Shown here piece after piece: positions 1 to 9,056 of a stretch of DNA of 64,000 nt (its first letter is position 1; each line of letters begins with the position of its first letter). Source of the stretch: Streptomyces sp. S.PB5 (lineage in GTDB: Bacteria > Actinomycetota > Actinomycetes > Streptomycetales > Streptomycetaceae); NCBI RefSeq assembly GCF_030403745.1, contig NZ_JAQMWP010000024.1, positions 62,001-126,000 on the forward strand. The letters are read 5' to 3'. The notes beneath the pieces were generated by a model that saw only the letters and a list, made by a program, of their open reading frames with translations, did not search any database and was not told the origin of the DNA. The position numbers and the translations under genes are program-made.

Positions 1-1
1 C

Positions 2-490
2 GTCGTGGTGACCATTCCGATCAGGGCCTACCGGCAAGTCCCCGCCGAGCCCCTCCAGGGCAAGATCGTCATCGACACCCTCAACTACGACCCCGCCCGC
101 CAGGGGCGCGTCCCCGAGATAGACGCGGACGACACCCCGGCCCACCTCCTGCTCCGGACGCACCTGCCCGGCTCACACATCGTCAAGGCATTCAGCAACA
201 TCTTCTTCAGACACCTGGCCACCCTGGGACGCCCGGCCGGAGCCCCCGACCGCAGCGCGCTGCCCATCGCCGGCGACGACATCGCTGCCAAGAGAACGGT
301 CGCCACCCTGATCGATTCGCTCGGCTACGACACGTTCGACGTGGGCCCCCTGGCCGAGAGCCGCCGGTTCGCACCGGGCACGCCCGCCCAGCACGCCTAC
401 CTCGACCCGGACGGCATGTTCGCCGCGCCCGGCCGGCCCGCGTCCGCAGACCACCTCGCCAAGCTCCTCGCAACACAAGGAACGCCATGA
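2..490 (+). CDS. NAD(P)-binding oxidoreductase, F420-reductase-like (5' partial)
   Basis: The reading frame is open from the left edge, so the N-terminal Rossmann glycine loop lies outside the window. The visible part resembles the NADPH-dependent F420 reductase/NAD(P)-binding group: a beta strand followed by VIDTLNYDP, then the segment VKAFSNIFF, where related proteins have a conserved VKAFN core, and an IAGDD segment before the last helix. The protein probably transfers hydride between NAD(P)H and a flavin-like or small-molecule partner in the cytosol; the substrate is unknown. The stop codon overlaps the start of the next gene (ATGA), so the two are translationally coupled. The family is inferred from these segments only. 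Confidence 0.7.
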   Translation, partial: VVVTIPIRAYRQVPAEPLQGKIVIDTLNYDPARQGRVPEIDADDTPAHLLLRTHLPGSHIVKAFSNIFFRHLATLGRPAGAPDRSALPIAGDDIAAKRTVATLIDSLGYDTFDVGPLAESRRFAPGTPAQHAYLDPDGMFAAPGRPASADHLAKLLATQGTP

Positions 491-921
491 CCACCACGCA
501 CAACTCGCCCCGTGTCCTGGGAGCCACCGACCAGGAACGACGACTCGTCGAAACCCTCTACCGGGCGATCGGCGGTGAGCCCGACCTCCTCGACGACGTG
601 CTGGCACCCGACTGGGAGGACATTCCCAGCATCCCCGACCAGCCGCCGGGCCCGGCGGGCATGAAGCCGCACATCTTCGCCTTCCACGAGGCATTCGCCG
701 ACGCGCGCGTGATCATTCACGACATCGTCGCCTCCTCGGGACTCGTGGCCGTACGCGGCGTCCTGGCCGGCACCCTGCGCAGCGAGTTCCTCGGCGTCAC
801 CCCGAACGGCAGGTACGACGAGATCACCATCCACGAGTTCCACGAGATCGACAACGGCCGCATCACACGCAGCTGGCACCTTGAGGACCTGCACGGCTGG
901 ATGGGCCGGATGAAGGCCTAG
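487..921 (+). CDS. SnoaL-like / ester cyclase family protein
   Basis: This 144-residue protein has the size and pattern of SnoaL-like (NTF2 fold) proteins: an N-terminal helix with LVETLYRAIGG, a central segment on the size of the pocket (HIFAFHEAFADARVII) and a C-terminal strand pair ending RSWHLEDLHGWM. Members are small cytosolic pocket proteins that act as cyclases, hydrolases or binding proteins. The start codon overlaps the upstream oxidoreductase stop by four bases, so the two are probably co-expressed and may act on one substrate. No substrate can be read from the sequence. Confidence 0.75.
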   Translation: MTTTHNSPRVLGATDQERRLVETLYRAIGGEPDLLDDVLAPDWEDIPSIPDQPPGPAGMKPHIFAFHEAFADARVIIHDIVASSGLVAVRGVLAGTLRSEFLGVTPNGRYDEITIHEFHEIDNGRITRSWHLEDLHGWMGRMKA

Positions 922-985
922 CCACGCACACCGGGGCCAGGCGCCCGCGGCACCCTGGCCCCGGTCATCCCTCGCTCCAGGACCG

Positions 986-1063
986 GCCCCTGACCAGCAA
1001 GATCACGATCTACAACTGGATTAGTACTCCAGTCGCAGTTCGCTATTCCTGCTGGTCAGGGGC
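986..1063. repeat. Nested inverted repeats beside the IS701 remnant
   Basis: A 14-bp perfect inverted repeat (986-999 and 1050-1063, arm GCCCCTGACCAGCA) encloses two smaller palindromes: AGATCACGATCT at 1000-1011 and arms ACTGGA/TCCAGT at 1015-1033. The inner part contains TAGTACTCCAG, whose complement recurs at 32029-32040. It could be an insertion-sequence end, a structured target site, or a terminator for the upstream gene pair. Confidence 0.45.
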
Positions 1064-1755
1064 ATGTCCGACAGCGTACTTGGCTGACATGCCGTCAGGT
1101 GGCGGGAGTTCGTGACTTCGGGTGCGGCGGCGGTAGTGACAACGGCGTGCATTGGCCTGGTGACGGCGGCGCCAGCGGGACCAGTCCAGTGCGTGGCGGG
1201 TGCGCCGTATGCGCGTCAGCGTAGGGCGGCCAACGGCCAGGAGTCCCCGGATTTCCGCCACCGTGAGCGGAGCGAGATCGCCGGAACCGATTCTGTGGCC
1301 CCCCTTATCCCCGCCCCCGCGGCGGCGGCCATGGCGGCGAGGAAGGCGTGGGCGAGCATGACCAGGGTGATGTGCCGGTACCAGCCCGGATACCGACGGA
1401 CCTCGTACTGATCCAGGCCGCACTCGTTCTTCGCGGCCTGGAATGCCTCCTCGATCGCCCAGCGCGTCCCGGCGATGCGTACCAGCTCGGCGACGGGAGT
1501 GCCGGCCGGCGCATAGGCGAGGTAATAGGCGATCTCGTCCGGGCGGGCCAGGCTGCGGCGAGCCAGCACCCACCGGTCGCGGGTGGGCGCATCGCCGTCG
1601 AAGTCGTCGATCGCGGGTAGCCTCGCTGCTGCCCAGTCGTAGAACACGCGGCCCTTTCGCGCCGGCCCGCAGGAGTGGCGTTCCCAGGCGTCCTCAGGTG
1701 CCTGAGTGATGCCGGTCAGCTCGCCCAACAGGATGGCGATGGGGATCCGTTACGG
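1043..1755 (-). pseudogene. IS701-family transposase, truncated and frameshifted
   Basis: Reading leftwards, the frame from about 1755 carries IS701-like text: a CGPARKGRVFYDWA segment, the ADEIAYYLAYAP-type strand, and the conserved TRWAIEEAFQAAKNECGLD region with the last acidic residue of the DDE site. Near 1260-1300 the homologous C-terminus (EIRGLLA ... WRRRHQANARRCHY) moves to another frame, so there is a frameshift. The N-terminal half is missing. The element is dead; its remaining 5' side abuts the IS110 remnant. Confidence 0.75.
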
Positions 1756-1873
1756 GACTTCGGTTTGCGCCATGTCCGGTTTCCGGCGGCCGGGAGCGCA
1801 TGCGTCAGACTCAGCGACTTCCTCGGTCCCTCCGGGCGCTCGCTGGAACGAGCGCGTGCGGAAGGACCGATCG

Positions 1874-3146
1874 ATGGCCAGACAGGATGTGAAGGACGAG
1901 GTTCTTTATCTTCGGGCAGCGGGACTGGACTTGGGCAAGAAGTGCCTGCTGGCCTGCGTGCGGACCCCGTGCGCGAAACGACCCGGAACGTGAACGCTGG
2001 AGACCGAACGATTCGAGACGACCGGAGCCGATCTCCGGCGGCTGATGGCCTGGCTGCTCGAGCGCCGGGGCGAGGTGGTGGTACTCGAAGCCACCTCGGA
2101 CTACTGGCGCCATCTCTACTACACCCTGCAGCCACACATGAACCTGATGCTGGTCAACCCCGCCCACCTCAAGGGCATCCGGGGACGCAAGAGCGATCCC
2201 AGCGACGCCGCGTTCCGGGCCCGGGCCGGCGCCTCCGGGATGGTGAGGGGCTCTTTCGTGCCCGAACGGGAAATCCGCGAATTGCGGGATCTCACCCGTC
2301 GCCGCACCCAGCTGATCACAGCCCGCGGATGGAGGGCCCAGCGCCCGGAGAAGGAACTCGAGGACACCGGAATGAAGTTGTCCTCGGTACTCAGCGACAT
2401 CACCGGGGCCAGCGGACGCGCCATCCTCAATGCCCTCATCACCGGCGAGCGGGACCCGCAGGCACTGGCCGAACTGGCCATCCGCCGGGCCCGCAGCAAG
2501 ATCCCGGCCCTCATCCAAGCGCTGAACGGCACCTTCACCGAGCACCACGCGTGCATGTGTCAGCACTACCTGGACGAGATCGACCACCTCACTGCCGTGG
2601 CGGGCCAGTTGAATGCGCGGATCACCTCACTGCTGGCCCGCCTGGAACGGAACACGGATGTCGACAACCTCGACTCCATCCCCGGCATCGGCCCTGCGGC
2701 CACTCAGATCACCATCGCCGAGACCGGCGGCGACATGGCCCAGTTCGCTACCGCCGGGCACCCTGCCTCCCGGATCGGGGTCTGCCCGGGGACGAACGAA
2801 TCCGCCGGCCTCGCCAAGTCCGGCCGCACTCGCCCAGGCAACAGCACCCTCAAACGGCTGCTGGGCATCGCCGCGATGTCGGTGAGCCGCAGCAACGACG
2901 GTTATCTCAGTGCCTATTACCGGCGGATCGCCGCCCGCCGCGGCCGACAGCGGGCCCTGGTCGCGGTGATGCACAAACTCGCTGTCGCGATCTGGCACAT
3001 CCTCCGCGACAAGGCCCGCTACCAGGACCCTGGCGCCGACTACTTCACCCCGCCGCGACCCCGAACGCGCCATGCGCCGCATGACCAAGGAAGCCAACCG
3101 CCTCGGCCTCACCATCCGCTTCGAACCCATCACCGCGACGGCCTGA
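1874..3146 (+). pseudogene. IS110-family transposase, interrupted by a stop and a frameshift
   Basis: The start at 1874 (MARQDV...) leads into the IS110 N-terminal segment GLDLGKKCLLACV, which carries the first aspartate of the DEDD site. A TGA at 1991-1993 interrupts the frame, most likely replacing a tryptophan codon, and the same frame continues for more than 1 kb (EATSDYWRHLYY, KSDPSDA, the Tnp_20 region SIPGIGPAATQI and GVCPGTNESAG). Near 3050 a one-base shift moves the normal C-terminus (MRRMTKEANRLGL) to another frame, ending at 3144-3146. An active element would need both repaired. Confidence 0.8.
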
Positions 3147-3191
3147 CCAGCACACCCACTCAACTTTTCGTGTCAGAGTCACGACATTGCC

Positions 3192-4238
3192 CTAAAGGTC
3201 CTGCTCGGCGGGGACGGCTGCGTCCAGTGGCACGGCGGAGAGGGTGAAGGGGAGTACCTCGGGCGGGAGTCCGTTGATCCAGCGGTTGTACTGGCTGTTG
3301 ACGACCAGTGCCCGGTCGCGCGCGAGAGAGATGGAGCTGGGGTGGTGGAAGCCGCCGGGTGCGAGCAGGCGGCTTGTGTAGCGGCCGTGTAACAGGTCGG
3401 GGGACATGGCGATGACGGTGACCTGGGCGGTGAGGCCGGGGATGTTGTTGATGTTGCCCTGGACCACGTACAGCCGCCCGTCGCGGTAGGCCAGCCCGTC
3501 GCCGTTGGGAAGTCGGTGGCCGCCGAGGTCGACCTGGAGTGCCTGCCGTGTCTGCCGGTCGATGCGCCACAGCTGTCCGGTGGTGCTGTTGACGGCCAGT
3601 AAGCGGCCACCGACGCAGGTGATGCCGTTGAGATTGTGCTTACCCTCGATCCATTCGACGGGGGTCGCGGTGACATCGAGCCAGCGTTCGAGTTGCGGAC
3701 CGCTGCTGGAATCGGTGAGTCGGTAGACGACGGGCCGGAAGGAGTCGGTGACATACGCGCTGCCGTCCGGCGCGACGGCGATCTCGTTGACGAAGCCGCC
3801 GTCCACGCCGTGCAACAGGGCCAGCAGTGCGCCACGCTCGGTGTCGTACACCCGCAAGGTGCCGGTGTCCGCTCCGCCGACGATGAGTCGTCCGGCGGAA
3901 TCGATCGCCATCCCGGACGTGGTGCTGCGGCCGTCGGTGCCGTCGGCCGACCACGGGCGCAACGCGGGCTTGGTCAGGTGACCGCGGTAGAGGGTGCCGT
4001 CCGCAGCGCTGCCGGCATAGAGGTGTCCGGTGCGCGCGTCGTAGGCATGTCCGCTGGGGAAGGCCCGGTCCCCGGGAAGAACGTACGACGCCGGCAGCCG
4101 TCCGGGACCGGGCGGCGCGCTGCCGCCGGCCTGCGCGGTGGTCGGCGCCGTCCGGGTCCAGGCCGTCGCGGACATCGCGGCCGCGGTGCCGAAAGCGGCG
4201 GTCAGCATCCTCCGCCGTGACACAAGGTGTTGTCCCAT
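3192..4238 (-). CDS. Tat-exported SMP-30/gluconolactonase-like beta-propeller protein
   Basis: The start at 4238 (MGQHLVSRRRMLTAAFG) is preferred to one ten codons upstream because it places a twin-arginine motif (residues 8-10) at the N-terminus, followed by an alanine-rich hydrophobic stretch and a likely cleavage site. The mature protein has repeated blades with the patterns AFPSGHAYDARTGHLYAG, GMAIDSAGRLIVG and GLAYRDGRLYVV, as in secreted SMP-30/LRE-like propellers. It is probably an extracellular sugar-lactone hydrolase or ligand-binding propeller; the metal ligands cannot be assigned by eye. It stands alone, convergent with the IS110 remnant. Confidence 0.7.
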   Translation of the reverse strand: MGQHLVSRRRMLTAAFGTAAAMSATAWTRTAPTTAQAGGSAPPGPGRLPASYVLPGDRAFPSGHAYDARTGHLYAGSAADGTLYRGHLTKPALRPWSADGTDGRSTTSGMAIDSAGRLIVGGADTGTLRVYDTERGALLALLHGVDGGFVNEIAVAPDGSAYVTDSFRPVVYRLTDSSSGPQLERWLDVTATPVEWIEGKHNLNGITCVGGRLLAVNSTTGQLWRIDRQTRQALQVDLGGHRLPNGDGLAYRDGRLYVVQGNINNIPGLTAQVTVIAMSPDLLHGRYTSRLLAPGGFHHPSSISLARDRALVVNSQYNRWINGLPPEVLPFTLSAVPLDAAVPAEQDL

Positions 4239-4475
4239 CAGATGCTCCGTCTCGTCGGGGCAGGGCACGGTCGTGGCCGGCCGGTGGGTGCCAGGTCGTC
4301 ACGGCCCGGCGGGCGGCGGGGCTCCGACGCTCCGTCGTTCCAGGGGACTGACAGGAGAGTGAACGACATGTAGGTGAGGGAGATCGCTGAAGTTTCCCCG
4401 CGGCCGCGAACCCGATGCGTCGATGGTGTTGGCGAGGGCGCCGATGGCCGACGCCGGCAGTGCGACAGGCACGAT

Positions 4476-5525
4476 TCACCCTGCATTTCGAGCCTTGGCC
4501 GGGCCGGTTCCCGCGCCGGTGGCGGTGATGGCGGCGCCGATCTCGTCCAGGTCGGCGACAGTCAGCTCCAGATCCCCCGCACCGATCCAACCGTCGACCT
4601 GGGAGGCCGTGCGCGCGCCCACGATGGCGCCGCTGATACCCGGCCAAGCCAGTACCCAGGCGATGGCGACCTCGGCCACGCTCACCCCGTGTCGCGCGGC
4701 AATCGGCTTCAGCGCGTCGGCGAGCTGGAGATTGGCGGCCAGCCCGGCGGTGAAGTCGGCATGCGTGGACCGCCAGTCGTCGGCGCCCAGCGACGCCGCC
4801 CGCTCGGCGGTGAACGCACCGCTCAGCAGTCCGGACTGCATCGGCGAGTAGGCGATCACGCCGGTGCCATTGGCGGCTGCCCACGCCACTTCGGCCGCGG
4901 CCGACCGGTTGATCGCCGAGAACGGCGGCTGGATCGCGTCCACGTGCGCGATCTTCTCGGCCGCCTCCAACTGCGCCACGTCGTGGTTGGACAGTCCGAT
5001 CGCACCGACCTTGCCTTCGGCCTTCAGGTCGGCCATGACCTGCCAGTACTCCTCCAACGGAGTGGCGTTGGGTGACACCGTGCCGAAGCCGTCACCGGCG
5101 TACTCCAGGGACTCGCCGGTGTCGGGCCAGTGCACTTGATACAGGTCGATCCGCTCCACGCCCAGCCGCCGCAGCGAGTCCTCGACCTCGCGGCGCACGC
5201 TGGCGGGCTTCATGATCCGCCGGGGCGTGGCCGACGGGTTGTCCCGGTCCCACACCAGGCCGGCCTTGGTGAAGACGTACGGCTTCTCGGAAAGGTTCGC
5301 GATCGCCTTTCCGACCAACTCCTCCGCGTGGCCAAGGCCGTACACAGCGGCCGTGTCGATCCAGTTCACGCCCGAGGCGATCGCGTGCCGGACAGCCGCG
5401 ATCGACTCGGTGTCGTCGGTGTCGCCCCAGCTGAACCTCCAGCCGGACCCGGCCACCACCCAGGATCCGAACCCCACCCGAGTGATCTCCATCCCGGTAC
5501 GGCCCAGCGTTTGCTTGGCAAGCAT
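4476..5525 (-). CDS. Aldo/keto reductase
   Basis: The 349-residue protein is a full-length NAD(P)H-dependent (alpha/beta)8-barrel reductase. The catalytic tetrad is visible: D57 and Y62 in WIDTAAVYGLG, K87 in YVFTKAGL and H132 in DLYQVHWPD. The C-terminal cofactor segment GAIVGARTASQVDGW is present. It should reduce aldehydes or ketones in the cytosol; the substrate is not predictable. The start ATG at 5525 follows a purine-rich AGAAGGAGAG. It faces an unlinked lipoprotein gene on the same strand about 210 bp upstream. Confidence 0.9.
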   Translation of the reverse strand: MLAKQTLGRTGMEITRVGFGSWVVAGSGWRFSWGDTDDTESIAAVRHAIASGVNWIDTAAVYGLGHAEELVGKAIANLSEKPYVFTKAGLVWDRDNPSATPRRIMKPASVRREVEDSLRRLGVERIDLYQVHWPDTGESLEYAGDGFGTVSPNATPLEEYWQVMADLKAEGKVGAIGLSNHDVAQLEAAEKIAHVDAIQPPFSAINRSAAAEVAWAAANGTGVIAYSPMQSGLLSGAFTAERAASLGADDWRSTHADFTAGLAANLQLADALKPIAARHGVSVAEVAIAWVLAWPGISGAIVGARTASQVDGWIGAGDLELTVADLDEIGAAITATGAGTGPAKARNAG

Positions 5526-5738
5526 GGCTCTCTCCTTCTCTTTTCATGGCAGTGGACGGCGGCGGGATTCCCGGCATGCCGGACGGCTTCCAGCGGGATC
5601 GGCCACATGACCTGGCGCGCGTTCTCGCGCCGCCTGGCGGATGAATGACACGTGGTTCCACCCCGGTTACGGCAAGGGCTCCGCCCTCAGCGCCGAGCGC
5701 CCGCATCTGGCCGGGTGGAAGGTGCGGCTGGCAGAGCG

Positions 5739-6125
5739 TCAGCGCCACAGCTGGTAGCCGCTGAGCTCCAGGTGATGAGCGTCGCCAACGATGCCGCCCT
5801 CGGCCTTGGCGCCGTTGTCGGCGCTCAGGTGGAAGCTCTTCTCGCGGACCACATAACTGCCCTTGTAGGCCGCCGGGGTGCCGTTGAGATCCTCCTCGAA
5901 GGTGCCGTCACGCTCGAGCCGCAGCACGAGGTCGCCGTCCTTGCTGGCCCAGGTGCCTACGAGCGCGGCGGGTATGCCCTCGCTCCCCGTCGTGCCCGAG
6001 GTGGTCTGTGTGCGCGTGTCTGCCGGCGCCGGGGGGCGGGTGGCCGCGCCCGTCGGGGTCCCGGTCTCGGCGCTGCAGGCCGTGAGGGCGATGTAGACGG
6101 CGATCACGATGGCTTTGTGCTTCAT
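5739..6125 (-). CDS. Small secreted lipoprotein
   Basis: The start at 6125 (MKHKAIVIAVYIALTAC) gives a lipoprotein signal peptide with the lipobox LTAC, so C17 would be lipidated. A Thr/Pro/Ala-rich linker follows, then a compact beta-rich domain of about 80 residues containing LVGTWASKDGDLVLRL and SYVVREKSFHLS, a pattern like lipocalin or META-type small domains. Total length is 128 residues. It is divergent from the MmyB-type regulator at 6228 across a 100-bp intergenic region and may be its target. Function unknown. Confidence 0.7.
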   Translation of the reverse strand: MKHKAIVIAVYIALTACSAETGTPTGAATRPPAPADTRTQTTSGTTGSEGIPAALVGTWASKDGDLVLRLERDGTFEEDLNGTPAAYKGSYVVREKSFHLSADNGAKAEGGIVGDAHHLELSGYQLWR

Positions 6126-6227
6126 GCCGACCACTGTCGGCCGGGCCGCGCGCGCCGTACCAGGGCAGGTCCATCCTGGGGAAAAGCTCCCCACCCTGGC
6201 GGGGTGGTATCCGCCCATAATGAGGGT
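6126..6227. promoter_or_regulatory. Divergent promoter region between lipoprotein and XRE regulator
   Basis: The 102-bp gap separates two divergent starts. It holds the imperfect palindrome TGGGGAAAAGCTCCCCA at 6176-6192 and a CATAAT-like hexamer just before the regulator's GTG start. This placement suits an operator for the XRE protein. No binding evidence exists beyond symmetry and position. Confidence 0.35.
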
Positions 6228-7058
6228 GTGGATCGACGGACAGAGCTGAGCATGTTCCTGCGCTCTCGGCGGGCCCGCGTGACGCCGCAGGAGGTCGGGC
6301 TGACCACACAAGGCCGGCGCCGGGTGCCGGGCCTGCGCAGAGAGGAACTCGCCCACCTCGCCGGGGTGAGCATCGATCACTACGTACGGCTGGAGCAGGG
6401 ACGCAATCCCCACGTGTCCGAGCACGTGCTCGACGCGATCGCCCGGGCCCTGCGGCTCAGCGCCGACGAGACCCGCCACCTGTGCAACCTGGCCCGTCCC
6501 GAGTCCCGCCGCGTCCCACAGGAGCCGGTGGCCAGCGTACGTGCCTCGTTACGGATGCTCCTTGACACCCTGGCCGGACCGGCCTACATCGTGGGACCGC
6601 GCGCGGAGTTCCTCGCCTGGAACGACCTGGCCAGGGGCGTGTTCGCCGACTTCCCCACACTGCCGGCAGCCCAACGCAACGCCGCCCGGCTGATCTTCCT
6701 CGACCAGACCTTCCGCCAGCTGTTCGGGCAGAGCCTGCCGCGCAAGTGTGCCGACACCGTCGCCTACCTGCGCCTGAACGCCGGCCGGCACGCTGACGAC
6801 CCGCAGCTCATCGAGCTCATCGGCACGTTGTCCATGCGCAGCCAGGAGTTCCGCCAGTTGTGGGCGCAGCAGGACGTCAACGACAAGTCGCACGGCCGCT
6901 ACCGGCTCGACCATCCGCTGGTAGGACCGCTCGACCTGCACTACGAGGCCGTAGACGTGGCCGAGACGGCCGGCTGGAAGCTGATCGCCTACTCGGCCCA
7001 GCCCGGCTCCCCGTCCACCGACGCGCTGCGACTGGTCGGCAGCTGGATCTCCGGCTGA
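6228..7058 (+). CDS. XRE-family regulator with MmyB-like ligand domain
   Basis: The frame opens with DRRTELSMFLRSRRARVTPQE, the usual N-terminus of MmyB-type regulators, which decides the GTG start at 6228. An XRE helix-turn-helix follows (GLRREELAHLAGVSIDHYVRLEQG, residues about 38-62). The C-terminal MmyB-like PAS-type domain is recognised by PAYIVGPRAEFLAWNDLARGVFADF and YRLDHPLVGPLDLHYEAV. Such proteins bind DNA and probably a fatty-acid-like or small ligand, and often regulate an adjacent divergent gene. Here that is the lipoprotein at 5739-6125. Confidence 0.88.
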   Translation: MDRRTELSMFLRSRRARVTPQEVGLTTQGRRRVPGLRREELAHLAGVSIDHYVRLEQGRNPHVSEHVLDAIARALRLSADETRHLCNLARPESRRVPQEPVASVRASLRMLLDTLAGPAYIVGPRAEFLAWNDLARGVFADFPTLPAAQRNAARLIFLDQTFRQLFGQSLPRKCADTVAYLRLNAGRHADDPQLIELIGTLSMRSQEFRQLWAQQDVNDKSHGRYRLDHPLVGPLDLHYEAVDVAETAGWKLIAYSAQPGSPSTDALRLVGSWISG

Positions 7059-7179
7059 TCCGCCCGCTATGTCTTTTGCGGTCCTGCAACGGGGCCGCTG
7101 GCCTCCGGGCCCGGCATGGTGTGGTCCCCCCTGTCCCAGATGACGTGGAGGCTGGTGTCACCGGGCGCGAGGATGTTCG

Positions 7180-7335
7180 TCACAGACGCTGATGAGAGGC
7201 GTCGGGCTCGCCGGTGTGCCAGTTGGCGAGGTCGCCGGTCACGGAGATCTGGAAGGCACCCATGCCGCACGCGTCGAGGTGCCCGCCACGCACCATGGCG
7301 AAGGAGTCGGCGTGGTGGAAGTAGGAGGTCGCTTC
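7180..7335 (-). pseudogene. Remnant of CoA-transferase subunit B
   Basis: The minus strand reads SYFHHADSFAMVRGGHLD, then ACGMGAFQISVTGDLANWHTGEP and a stop at 7180-7182. This matches a middle segment of 3-oxoacid/acetoacetate CoA-transferase subunit B. Only about 50 of roughly 215 residues remain, with no N-terminal part carrying the catalytic glutamate and no C-terminus. It lies directly against the IS5-type remnant, which suggests disruption by insertion followed by deletion. Confidence 0.7.
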
Positions 7336-7364
7336 TTTTGGCATGATCGTTCGTTGAATCGTTC

Positions 7365-8242
7365 ATGACGGATCTGGTTGAGCGGACTGGTGCCGGACGA
7401 GTTGTGGACGTTGTTCCGGCGGGTGGTTCCGCCGACGGAGGTGAAGCGTCCGCGGGGAGGCAGCCGGCGGCGGGCAGGTGACCGCGAGACCCTGGCGGCG
7501 ATCATCTTCGTGGCCACTTCAGGCTGCTCCTGGCGGCAGCTGCCGCCAGTGTTCGGGCCAGCCTGGCCCACGGTCTACAGACGCTTCGCCCAGTGGAGCT
7601 GAGCCAGGGTCTGGGCCGGGCTCCACCGGGTCGCCTTCGACGAGCTCGGCGCTCGGGGTGAGTTGGACTGGTCGCGGTGCGCGATTGACTCCGTCAGTGT
7701 GAGAGCGGCAAAAGGGGGCCCTGACTGGACCGAATCCGAACCGACCGCGGCAAACCGGGATCGAAAATCCACTTGATCACCGACCGGAACGGATTGCTTG
7801 TCCTGGGCCTGCTCATCACCGTGATCGTGGTCGCGGCGAGCGTCCACGACCACGCCATCGACATCACCCTGCTGGACCAGGTCGCCGCGGACAATCCGTC
7901 CGTGACCAACGGTCGGGTGGAAACGCCGGCTTCAAGAACGCCGTCATCGACCACGGCGCCGCCCTGGGCCTCAACATCAAGGTGGTGCAGCGCGATCCGG
8001 GCACGAAAGGGTTCACGCCGGCGCCGAAGCGGTGGATCGTCGAGCAGACCTTCGGCACGCTGCTGCTGCACCGCCGTCCGGCCCGTGACTACGAGACTCT
8101 CCCGGCCGGTGCGGCCTCATGGTTCCGCTGGTCGATGACGGATGTGATGACTCGCCGGCTCACCGGCCGCCCCGCGCTGACATGGCGCGATCCGCCGCCG
8201 ATCGGCGCCAAGGCCCCGACCGGCGAGGCGGCGCATGCGTGA
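7365..8242 (+). pseudogene. Chimeric IS5-type transposase remnant
   Basis: The first part (ATG at 7365 region or TTG at 7378) reads LVPDELWTLFRRVVPP, ATSGCSWRQLPPVFGPAW and, after a frame change, HRVAFDELGARGELDW and CAIDSVSVRAAKGG, typical of IS5/IS427-type transposases. After LITDRNGL near 7790 the text changes to a different IS5 subgroup: VVAASVHDHAIDITLL, KVVQRDPGTKGF, RRWIVEQTFGTLLLHRR. Several frameshifts and stops break the gene. It looks like a join between two related elements, both dead. Confidence 0.7.
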
Positions 8243-8502
8243 ACTCCTGGCCCAGATCGACGAACGACAGGCCGCCGGCCGCGAGGGCAGTTCAGATCGC
8301 GTAGCGGCTGGGGCGGCATCAACGACGGTGAAACTTAGACACCATTTCAGTTGGCGTGATCTTGCGGCAGTCTGGGGTGATGGCTGCTCCTGCACGGTCA
8401 GCAGCGGCGCTCCCACCTCGACGACCTCACCCGCTTGGCGATGACGGTCGGCCATGCCCTCGACATCTCAGTCCCCAAGATCCCCGCGCTCGTCACCAGC
8501 GA

Positions 8503-8850
8503 TCAGCTCTGCGTCTCCTCGCGGCGTCCAATAGCGGCCGCATCGGGTACGACGAGCAGCTTGCCGGTGGTACGCCGAGCCTCCAGATCGCTGTGGGCCT
8601 GGGCGGCCTCGGACAATGCGTAGCGGCCCGTTACGGTGACCCCAAGCGCCTTGGAGCGCACCCACTCGAACACATCGGCGGCCCGACGGAGCAGTTCGGA
8701 CCGATCGGCGATGAAGTCCCCGAGGCTGGGCCGGATCAGGGTCAGCGAACCGCCGTGGGCGAGCCGAATCGGATCAAACGGCGGCACGGCACCACTTGCC
8801 GGGCCGAAGAGCACGAGATGGCCGCGGGTTCGCAGGCTGGCGAGGCTCGC
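8503..8850 (-). pseudogene. Quinone oxidoreductase (MDR family), C-terminal remnant
   Basis: From about 8850 leftwards the frame encodes the C-terminal third of a zinc-independent medium-chain quinone reductase: RTRGHLVLFGPASGAVPPFD, SLTLIRPSLGDFIADR, then GVTVTGRYALSEAAQAHSDLE and the terminal GKLLVVPD. The catalytic and NADP-binding N-terminal parts are absent; upstream sequence in the frame is unrelated and runs into a hairpin at 8894-8939. A truncated, probably silent gene. Confidence 0.75.
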
Positions 8851-8893
8851 CCGAGCAGGAGGTTGCGGGGCGGCCGGAAGGCGGTGGTGACGC

Positions 8894-8939
8894 ACGACGC
8901 GGCGCCGCACCGTGTCGTGCCGGTGCGGCGCCGCGTCGT
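8894..8939 (-). terminator. Strong hairpin downstream of the I36-inhibitor gene
   Basis: A 19-bp perfect stem (8894-8912 with 8921-8939; arm begins ACGACGCGGCGCC) closes an 8-base loop. It lies about 120 bp past the stop of the minus-strand gene at 9057-9653 and has no U-run, like many actinomycete terminators. Confidence 0.7.
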
Positions 8940-9056
8940 TCAGGCCGGTGGTGCGGTGGGGTTGTCCGGCCCGGGGGGCTGACAAGTCAGGCCCCGTGGC
9001 CGTGGTGCGATCGCCGGCCGGCGGCACAGGCGGCTTCAGGCGTTGCGGGCCCCGGG

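Noticed and set aside
1991..1993. TGA as selenocysteine or programmed readthrough in IS110
   Set aside because: No downstream selenocysteine-type structure was seen and IS110 enzymes do not use it. A second frameshift shows decay.
1675..3084. 469-codon frame over the IS110 remnant
   Set aside because: It is the wrong frame of the transposase; the correct frame carries the family motifs.
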